Shown piece after piece: positions 58,736 to 64,000 of a DNA stretch of 64,000 bases. The notes beneath the pieces are model-generated. The model was not told the origin of the DNA and made no database searches. It worked only from the letters and a program-made list of their open reading frames with translations. Within the stretch, counting starts at the first letter, position 1; every line of letters starts with the position of its first letter. The position numbers and the translations under genes are program-made. Source of the stretch: Chryseobacterium culicis (GTDB taxonomy: Bacteria; Bacteroidota; Bacteroidia; Flavobacteriales; Weeksellaceae); NCBI RefSeq assembly GCF_002979755.1, contig NZ_PCPP01000003.1, positions 124,001 through 188,000 of the forward strand, written 5' to 3'.

Positions 58736-58760
58736 AAAACTCCCAATTTGGGAGTTTTTT
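58736..58760. terminator. Bidirectional terminator between the TPR gene and the helicase
   Basis: AAAACTCCCA and TGGGAGTTTT (58736-58745 / 58749-58758) with a 3-base loop, A-rich before and T-rich after. It lies between convergent genes. Confidence 0.87.
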
Positions 58761-58763
58761 ATT

Positions 58764-60116
58764 TTATTTCTTTCTTTTTGATTTTGATATTGCTTTCTGC
58801 TGAGATCTGTTGGCTCCAAACTTCTTAGGTGCTTTTCTTTTGGAAGGACCACCCCAGTTTTCTTTTGTATTTTTAGCCTTCTTCTCATGGAATGCTCCTC
58901 CTCCATCATTCAGTTTTACCTGAGCAGGATTCTTCATGACAATCTGATCTTCTTCAGCTGCAATCTTTTTAGGATTGATCTTAACGTCTTCCGGGAATTC
59001 ATTATACTTCAGCTCCTTATCCATCAATAGTTCAATATCAAGAATCAAAGGTTCTTCTTTTTTAGTAACAAAAGTAATTGCCTTACCGTCTTTGTCTGCT
59101 CTACCCGTTCTACCAATTCTGTGGATATATTGCTCCGGAATATCGGGTGTTTCAAAGTTGATCACATGGGTAATGCTTGAAATATCAAGACCTCTTGCCA
59201 TTACGTCCGTAGTAATCAAACCTCTTACTTCTTCGTTCTCAAAGCTTTTCATAGCCTTAAGTCTGTAGTTTTGAGATTTATTGGAGTGAATCACATCAAA
59301 CTGACCAGGGAAAAGCTCATCAATCTTAGTAAAGAGCAGGTCGGCATGTCTTTTATTATTATTAAAAATCAACACTTTAGACATATCTGCATTATTTTTC
59401 AGCAAATGTTCAAGTAAATTGATCTTGGTATTAAAGTTTTCAACCTTATAGGCAGTCTGTTCAATTTTTTCAAGCGGAGTTCCTGATTTTGCCAATGAAA
59501 TTTCTATTGGATTTGCAAAATATACATCCAACATTTCATCTACAGCTTCCGTCATCGTTGCAGAGAAAAGAATATTCTGTCTCTTCGCTTTCATCATTTC
59601 AAAAATGTGAGTAAGCTGTGGTCTGAAACCTAAGTTAAGCATCTCATCAAATTCATCGATAATCAGCTTCTGTACTTCTTTCAGAGAGATGGCATTGTCT
59701 ATGGAAAGGTCCATCACTCTTCCCGGTGTTCCTACCAAAATATCACAACCATTGTTGAACAATAGCTTTTGAGTGTTGATATTTTTTCCACCGTATATTC
59801 CGATCACTCTTGCTGTGATGTTTTCTGTCAGTTTTTCAAGGATTTCAGTTACCTGTACCACCAATTCTCTTGTAGGAACAAGCACCAAAACAGTTGGATT
59901 TCCTGTCTTGCTGTATTTCCATGTTTTCAGAACGGGTAAAAGATAAGCTAATGTTTTCCCGGTTCCTGTTTGTGCAATTCCCATTACATCTCTTCCTGAA
60001 AGAATAGGTTTTATGCTCTTCTCCTGAATCGGGGTAGGTTCAAATAATTCCAAATCCGCTAAAACATCAAGAATTTTAACCGGAAGGTCAAAATCCGCAA
60101 AAGTGAGTTTTTCCAT
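58764..60116 (-). CDS. DEAD-box-type RNA helicase with DEFD motif II
   Basis: 450 residues. The helicase motifs are in order: Q motif FELPTPIQ-like (LFEPTPIQEKSIKPIL), motif I AQTGTGKT, Ia PTRELVVQV, Ib TPGRVMD, II IDEFDEMLNLGF (Asp-Glu-Phe-Asp instead of DEAD), III FSATMT, V TDVMARGLDIS, VI HRIGRTGRADK. It unwinds short RNA duplexes with ATP and is likely involved in ribosome assembly or RNA decay. The C-terminal ~80 residues are basic and flexible (KKAKNTKENWGGPSKRKAPKKF, ending SKSKRKK), typical of RNA binding. It has a leaderless-type promoter. The exact ortholog (RhlE-like) is uncertain. Confidence 0.93.
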   Translation of the reverse strand: MEKLTFADFDLPVKILDVLADLELFEPTPIQEKSIKPILSGRDVMGIAQTGTGKTLAYLLPVLKTWKYSKTGNPTVLVLVPTRELVVQVTEILEKLTENITARVIGIYGGKNINTQKLLFNNGCDILVGTPGRVMDLSIDNAISLKEVQKLIIDEFDEMLNLGFRPQLTHIFEMMKAKRQNILFSATMTEAVDEMLDVYFANPIEISLAKSGTPLEKIEQTAYKVENFNTKINLLEHLLKNNADMSKVLIFNNNKRHADLLFTKIDELFPGQFDVIHSNKSQNYRLKAMKSFENEEVRGLITTDVMARGLDISSITHVINFETPDIPEQYIHRIGRTGRADKDGKAITFVTKKEEPLILDIELLMDKELKYNEFPEDVKINPKKIAAEEDQIVMKNPAQVKLNDGGGAFHEKKAKNTKENWGGPSKRKAPKKFGANRSQQKAISKSKRKK

Positions 60117-60120
60117 TTTG

Positions 60121-60128
60121 CAAAGATA
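60121..60128 (-). promoter_or_regulatory. -7 box TATCTTTG of the helicase gene (leaderless type)
   Basis: It matches TAnnTTTG on the minus strand with its last G only 4 bases from the ATG at 60116, followed by CAAA. The mRNA would start at or within the start codon. Confidence 0.5.
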
Positions 60129-60156
60129 GGCATTTAATTAGAAGTTGAAAATCAGA

Positions 60157-60260
60157 GGTGGCAGATATTAGTCAGCAGGCTATAGGGAGTAGCTCTCTGA
60201 TTATAGGAAATCACTACCAAATACATTGATATTTCCAGCAAGAAAGAACAACCAGCAACA
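60157..60260 (+). repeat. Word-type intergenic repeat, copy C
   Basis: The head GGTGGCAGATATTAG then TCAGCAGG (60157-60179), then CTATAGGGAGTAG, and finally ACAACCAGCAACA (60248-60260). It has the same order as copies A (22098-22330) and B (25281-25499) but is shorter in the middle. It lies between the helicase start and the end of the gene at 60271. Confidence 0.7.
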
Positions 60261-60270
60261 CGTTAACATT

Positions 60271-60780
60271 CTAATTTACCTTAACACTTTTACTGATAAT
60301 TTTAATATCATCATCGATCCATTTACTGGAGGTAACAATAACATAGCCTTTCTTTTTCGGATCCTTTTTGATGGGAAACTTATCCTCTTCCCATTGATTA
60401 CAATGTGTTGAAATAGGTGACAATAATGGTTTCCAGCTTGCTTTAGTTAAAGTATATACGTAGAATGGATGCCAGCAACTGGTACACCAATTGGGATAAA
60501 AACCAATTTCGTCTTTCCCGTCACCATTAAGGTCTCCCAAATTATACAAGCTTCCCTGGTTGGCAGGTGAAACAATTATTGGGGCGATACTTTTATCGCT
60601 GAAGTAAATAGTGGTCTCACATTTTCCTTCACATTCATCACCGCAGTCACTTACTTTTGTATAGGCATATTCTTTTGTTCCGTTTCCGTCAAAATCTCCC
60701 TGGACTTTTTCTTCATTTCCTTGCTGAGCAAAACAATACGAACTAAAGAAGGTCATTGCAGTTATAATAAGTGTTTTCAT
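60271..60780 (-). CDS. Hypothetical secreted protein with FG-GAP/VCBS-like calcium loops
   Basis: 169 residues with a signal peptide ending near SSYCFAQ. Two calcium-binding-type loops, GDFDGNGTKEYAY and GDLNGDGKDEIGFYP, are typical of FG-GAP/VCBS repeats. Several cysteines (DCGDECEGKCE, NWCTSCWHPF) could make disulfides or bind metal. The C-terminal KWIDDDIKIISKSVKVN is unremarkable. It is 26 bases after the UbiB-family gene on the same strand and may be co-transcribed. The role is unknown; a periplasmic or surface location is likely. Confidence 0.82.
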   Translation of the reverse strand: MKTLIITAMTFFSSYCFAQQGNEEKVQGDFDGNGTKEYAYTKVSDCGDECEGKCETTIYFSDKSIAPIIVSPANQGSLYNLGDLNGDGKDEIGFYPNWCTSCWHPFYVYTLTKASWKPLLSPISTHCNQWEEDKFPIKKDPKKKGYVIVTSSKWIDDDIKIISKSVKVN

Positions 60781-60806
60781 TGTAGGTTTTGGTTTTTATA
60801 TGCGGC

Positions 60807-62453
60807 TTACTTTCTTGTAACTCTTAGCAAAAGGATCAGAACTAATATCATTGAGAAAATAAAGCCCAGAACAGCCACCAAAGACAACTCCCCGATTCTT
60901 GGTCCGGATTCTGAAGAAAAAACAATAGCCGTTGCAATGATATTGGCTCCTAAAACCATGGCCAGAATCAGATTGACAACACTTGATTTGATCAGCTGGT
61001 TGGTTTTGTCTATATTTTTGATCTCACTGGATACTGTAAATTTGTTTTCATCTAGTTTCTGAAGCACAGAACGAAGCTCTTTCGGGATTTCATCTACATT
61101 ATCCGTAAAATTCATCATCCGGTCCATTCCTGTTTTTAAAAGATTCTTAGGATTTATTTTCTTGGTGAAAATCTTTTTCGTGTACGGATGAAGACTTTTC
61201 ACGATATCCAGATCAGGATTAATACTCCTTCCAACTCCTTCTATCAGGCTTATTCCTTTGAATAAAAGATAGAAATAATCCGGCATATAAAGTCTGTTGT
61301 CCTTCAAAATATCTTTCATCTTGTTAATGATCACCTGCACATTAATATCCTGCAATGACGAGCTGTGTACAAAATTCAGGATTTCTTCAACATCATTTTC
61401 AAACCGTCTTTCATCGGGAATCTCATAGCTTATGGCCATTTTTTTAAGGGAACGAACTATTTTATGTGAATTTTTAGCTACAAAACTTACGATAAGGCTT
61501 TCAAGAATTTCTTTATCATTGGGCTGAATTTTCCCAACCGCCCCGAAATCAATAAAAACGATTTTACCATCTTTCTTTACCAGAATATTCCCGGCATGAG
61601 GATCGGCATGGAAAAATCCGTAATCTAAAATCTGAGAAACAAATAACCTTAATCCTGCTTCAGAAACTTTTACAGGATCAATACCATTGGCTAATAGAAG
61701 GGATTTATCTGTAACCTTGATCCCATCAATGAATTCCATGCAAAGAATATTATTGTTGGAAAACTCTTCGTAGACTTTTGGAACATAGGTTTCTTTATTA
61801 TTTTTAAAATTAAGTCGGAACTGCAGGATATTGTTCCTTTCATTAGTCAAGGAAACTTCTTCCAGTAATGATCTTTCAAAGGTAGAAATGGCCTGCTTCA
61901 GATTGAGCTTCTCTCCTATTTCTGAATAGGCAGATATCAGCTTTTCAATATCTTTGATCAAAAGTAGGTCGTCTTCAATAACAGACTGTACGTCGGGTTT
62001 TCTCAATTTTAAAATCACAGGACTGCCATCTTTCAAAACAGCTTTATACACCTGAGCAATGGAAGCTGTAGCCAACGGTTCTTTCTGAATTTCCAGGAAA
62101 TAATCTTTCACGGAAATATTAAACTCACTTTCCAGCGCTTCTTCTACGTCCATATCTACTGTTTCCACTTTATCCTGAAGCTTCTGCAGCTCCTGGATCA
62201 GTTCCGGCGGTAAAAGATCTTCCCTGTTACTGAATGTCTGGCCAAGCTTTACAAAGGTAGGCCCCAGTTCCTCAAGAGCCAGTCTTATTCTTTCGTAAAC
62301 GGTTCCTTTTGAAATAATTTCATCCGAATTGGCAGTTTCTTCCTGCTTATTCCCTCCATTCATCCTTGCCAGCATATCTTTGAATCCATATTTACTCAGT
62401 ACGGAAATCAGTCTTGCGGATCTTTTCAGTTTTCTTTGCGGCTTGTCAAACAT
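60807..62453 (-). CDS. ABC1/UbiB/AarF-family atypical kinase
   Basis: 548 residues. The UbiB signature KxGQ is in GPTFVKLGQTFSNREDLLPP, followed by the atypical kinase-like fold with EPLATASIAQVYKA, VILKLRKPDVQ, FHADPHAGNILV and IDFGAVGKI (DFG). Two helices at the C-terminus (LILAMVLGANIIATAIVF, LVAVLGFIFSMILVLILL) anchor it in the membrane. UbiB in proteobacteria is needed for ubiquinone synthesis. Flavobacteriia use menaquinone, so here a quinone or lipid-related role is inferred. The Ala in DPHAGN replaces the more common Pro. The next gene down is 26 bases away. Confidence 0.93.
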   Translation of the reverse strand: MFDKPQRKLKRSARLISVLSKYGFKDMLARMNGGNKQEETANSDEIISKGTVYERIRLALEELGPTFVKLGQTFSNREDLLPPELIQELQKLQDKVETVDMDVEEALESEFNISVKDYFLEIQKEPLATASIAQVYKAVLKDGSPVILKLRKPDVQSVIEDDLLLIKDIEKLISAYSEIGEKLNLKQAISTFERSLLEEVSLTNERNNILQFRLNFKNNKETYVPKVYEEFSNNNILCMEFIDGIKVTDKSLLLANGIDPVKVSEAGLRLFVSQILDYGFFHADPHAGNILVKKDGKIVFIDFGAVGKIQPNDKEILESLIVSFVAKNSHKIVRSLKKMAISYEIPDERRFENDVEEILNFVHSSSLQDINVQVIINKMKDILKDNRLYMPDYFYLLFKGISLIEGVGRSINPDLDIVKSLHPYTKKIFTKKINPKNLLKTGMDRMMNFTDNVDEIPKELRSVLQKLDENKFTVSSEIKNIDKTNQLIKSSVVNLILAMVLGANIIATAIVFSSESGPRIGELSLVAVLGFIFSMILVLILLLRVTRK

Positions 62454-62619
62454 AGTCTATCAATAGTAAGTGCAATTTACTCCAAAAATTGTTCCTTTAT
62501 GAAAAGAATTATCATAGCAATATCAAGACATTAAATTAAAAACAATAACATATAATCAATATTTTAAAGAATTAAATACACCAATAATCACTAAAAAATT
62601 CATATATCATAAAAATTAA

Positions 62620-62627
62620 TATATTTA
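62620..62627 (+). promoter_or_regulatory. Candidate -7 box TATATTTA before the first Cys-rich peptide
   Basis: It matches TAnnTTT but ends in A, and lies 36 bases before the ATG at 62664. No clear -33 element was found. It could drive both peptide genes. Confidence 0.35.
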
Positions 62628-62663
62628 CAGCGTACAAATAAAACAAACCAAAAGTATTAGAAC

Positions 62664-62828
62664 ATGAAAAATTTACGTAACAACAAACTTTCAAGAGAGC
62701 AATTAAAAGGAATTGCAGGAAACGGAATCATTATCGGAAACTGTTCCAACCAGTGCTGTCCTACAGACGGAAGACCAAAATGTCCAAGACTGATCTGCCC
62801 TGCAGTGGTATGTCCTGAGTACATGTAA
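62664..62828 (+). CDS. Cys-rich bacteriocin-like leader peptide 1 (54 aa)
   Basis: A small gene with an ATG and a stop but no other long frame. The first 20 residues, MKNLRNNKLSREQLKGIAGN, follow the common 'KLSREQLKxIxGxG' leader seen on Flavobacteriia 'bacteriocin-like' peptides and resembling double-glycine leaders. The core has six cysteines at 27, 31, 32, 40, 45 and 50 and ends ICPAVVCPEYM. The motif CCPTDGRP is shared with peptide 2. It may be cleaved after the Gly and exported by a C39-type peptidase transporter; none is in the window. Function as bacteriocin, signal or metal-binding peptide is undetermined. Confidence 0.82.
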   Translation: MKNLRNNKLSREQLKGIAGNGIIIGNCSNQCCPTDGRPKCPRLICPAVVCPEYM

Positions 62829-62908
62829 TTTACTCTAATAAATAACAATAAAAGTGATAAAAATTAGCTTTTATTGTACACCATTACACTAATCAAAAAA
62901 TATTCAAA

Positions 62909-63067
62909 ATGAAAAATTTACGCAACAACAAACTTTCAAGAAAGCAATTAAAAGGGGTTATAGGAAGTATAGCCATCAACTGTACGTATGAGTGCTGTCC
63001 TACTGACGGAAGACCAACATGCCCATGGCTAATGTGTCCTGACGTAGTATGCCCAGAGTATATGTAA
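62909..63067 (+). CDS. Cys-rich bacteriocin-like leader peptide 2 (52 aa)
   Basis: A tandem paralog of the previous gene, 80 bases downstream. The leader MKNLRNNKLSRKQLKGVIGS is nearly identical in protein and DNA; the core has six cysteines at 25, 29, 30, 38, 43 and 48 with the same spacing (C-x3-CC-x7-C-x4-C-x4-C) and the same CCPTDGRP and PEYM ends. Differing positions are mainly in the middle (Trp40 instead of Arg). Typical of duplicated precursor genes with variable cores. A terminator follows. Confidence 0.82.
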   Translation: MKNLRNNKLSRKQLKGVIGSIAINCTYECCPTDGRPTCPWLMCPDVVCPEYM

Positions 63068-63094
63068 GATTAGATTTTACACAGAACTATATAG

Positions 63095-63128
63095 TACCCG
63101 AAGAAATATTCTTTGGGTATTTTTTTTG
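63095..63128 (+). terminator. Intrinsic terminator after the Cys-rich peptides
   Basis: TACCCGAAGAA / TTCTTTGGGTA (one G-T pair) with a 4-base loop, followed by TTTTTTTT. It lies 27 bases after the stop of peptide 2. The remaining spacer to 63302 is AT-rich without other structure. Confidence 0.85.
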
Positions 63129-63302
63129 CTTCAAAAAATGCCTATGTGTCAAAATTTATGGCACGTTATTTCTATCTAAAACAATAAAAAAACACATCTA
63201 AATATTTAATTATCAAACAATTACATAAAAACACTTTAAAACGAGAATTAAATTCATAATCATATTCAATTAACAACAAACCATTAATTTAATTACAACA
63301 CT

Positions 63303-63947
63303 ATGTTAAAAAAAATTATTTCAGCTGGTCTTATATTATCAGCAGTTGTGTTTACAACACAAGTAAAAGCTCAGGTAGCATCAGCTCATTCTATTGCGGA
63401 AGTAGCCACAAAAGAAATGAGTTATTTAGGCCTTACAGCATCGCAGGTGGGTAAAATTGAAGAAATCAATAAAACTACGGCAGATGCACTTATTGCTCTT
63501 GACAGCAAAGCCGGTGATAATAGCAGTTCCCAAAACAACAAAGTAATTGCTGATGAGTTTGTAGGTATCATTGCCCAGCGTCATCAGGCACTGGGACAAA
63601 TCCTTACCCCGGAACAGATGGCAGTGGTAAAACAGGACAGGGCAGAAAAGATTGCGCTTTTCAGAACATTACTGATGATCCCAATCCTGGATCTTACTGA
63701 AAAACAGGTTGAGCAAGCCTACGAGATCAACTTCAAAGGGGTTCAGGAAGTTCAGAAAGATTTTGGAAAGCGCCTCAATAAGAAAAATACAGGTCCTGCA
63801 GATGCTGACAGCAATAAGGCAAAAAAGGTTATTATCAGTGATTTTAAAGCACTGGATAAAGATTTTAAAAAGATCTTAAGTCCTGAACAATTTGAAGTTT
63901 ATAAAAACAATCAGGATTTAATTAGAGAATCGGCTAAGAAAGGATAG
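63303..63947 (+). CDS. Exported helical protein, LTxxQ/Spy-like
   Basis: 214 residues with a signal peptide ending near TTQVKAQ. The mature part is nearly all helix and contains LTASQVGKIEEIN, LTPEQMAVVKQD and LTEKQVEQAYEIN, three LTxxQ-type turns, plus LSPEQFEVYKNN. This is the pattern of Spy/CpxP-like periplasmic proteins and DUF4890-like proteins in Bacteroidetes. Spy acts as an ATP-independent chaperone, but the same pattern is used elsewhere and the role here is only inferred. It comes after the peptide cluster on the same strand, separated by a terminator, and is followed by a strong palindrome. Confidence 0.82.
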   Translation: MLKKIISAGLILSAVVFTTQVKAQVASAHSIAEVATKEMSYLGLTASQVGKIEEINKTTADALIALDSKAGDNSSSQNNKVIADEFVGIIAQRHQALGQILTPEQMAVVKQDRAEKIALFRTLLMIPILDLTEKQVEQAYEINFKGVQEVQKDFGKRLNKKNTGPADADSNKAKKVIISDFKALDKDFKKILSPEQFEVYKNNQDLIRESAKKG

Positions 63948-63970
63948 TTTAATCTGTTTGAATAATTAAA

Positions 63971-63998
63971 ATTCCGGGGCAGCTAGCTGCCCCGGAAT
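63971..63998. terminator. Palindrome after the LTxxQ protein, terminator-like
   Basis: A perfect palindrome with 14-base arms (ATTCCGGGGCAGCT and its complement), 23 bases after the stop. The T-run, if any, lies beyond the window edge. Confidence 0.7.
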
Positions 63999-64000
63999 TA

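Noticed and set aside
1..64000. tRNA or rRNA genes, IS transposases, phage integrase or attachment sites
   Set aside because: I looked for tRNA T-arms, rRNA landmarks and transposase or integrase motifs by eye on both strands and found none convincing. A tRNAscan or ISfinder run would settle this.

Overview
The window looks like a chromosomal segment of a Flavobacteriia member, most likely Chryseobacterium or a close relative. The evidence is an AT-rich sequence, no Shine-Dalgarno-like leaders, several TAnnTTTG (-7) promoter boxes of the Bacteroidetes type, three proteins ending in type IX secretion (T9SS) sorting domains, many 'SxxC' lipoproteins, a fused SecDF, paired Rhs proteins of the Bacteroidetes kind, and tandem cysteine-rich 'bacteriocin-like' peptides with a Chryseobacterium-type leader. 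This genus call is inference from gene content. I saw no rRNA, tRNA, CRISPR array or transposase gene.

Layout. 1-5.1 kb: the end of a histidine kinase, a receiver-only response regulator, propionyl-CoA synthetase (prpE) and acetyl-CoA synthetase (acs), possibly a short-chain fatty acid utilisation block under two-component control. 5.4-17 kb: a polymorphic-toxin island. It holds a T9SS-sorted propeller protein, two adjacent exported Rhs proteins (935 and 1196 aa), a C-terminal tip that looks like a BECR-fold RNase next to a barstar-like immunity gene, and then displaced spare tips: an ADP-ribosyltransferase-like tip without its core, and a second core-plus-tip module. Two immunity-candidate genes are followed by the same hairpin tail. 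17.1-22.8 kb: rel/spoT and nhaA on +, a YihY-type membrane protein on -, and rlmH on +. 23-31 kb: mostly minus strand, with trmL, a tatA-PAP2-TPR operon, a plus-strand lipoprotein, arylamine N-acetyltransferase, a Tet-type MFS pump and two surface/secreted proteins. 31-40 kb: secDF, a T9SS-sorted sugar dehydrogenase, hemN, a BNR-type protein and an amino acid permease. 40-46 kb: pnuC, a Tyr/Asn/Ser-rich lipoprotein, dapF, mltG and a TonB-dependent receptor. 46-49 kb: the minus-strand sugar genes (cytidylyltransferase, galE, small membrane protein, DegT aminotransferase). 49-58 kb: a T9SS-sorted subtilase, ppc, small secreted proteins, yqhD, a lipocalin-like lipoprotein, an SGNH hydrolase and a TPR protein. 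58-64 kb: a DEAD-box-type helicase, a small secreted protein, a UbiB-family kinase, two Cys-rich leader peptides and an exported helical protein.

What stands out. (1) The Rhs island pairs a two-polypeptide shell, reminiscent of TcB/TcC, with an RNase/barstar pair and a store of alternative tips. (2) The intergenic spaces carry dispersed non-coding repeats: a word-like element present in three copies with the same internal order, of which in-frame relatives also occur inside the propeller gene, and two kinds of hairpin (REP-like) element. (3) Two tandem six-cysteine leader peptides look like RiPP or bacteriocin precursors. Most other genes are ordinary housekeeping, and intrinsic terminators separate many of the transcription units.
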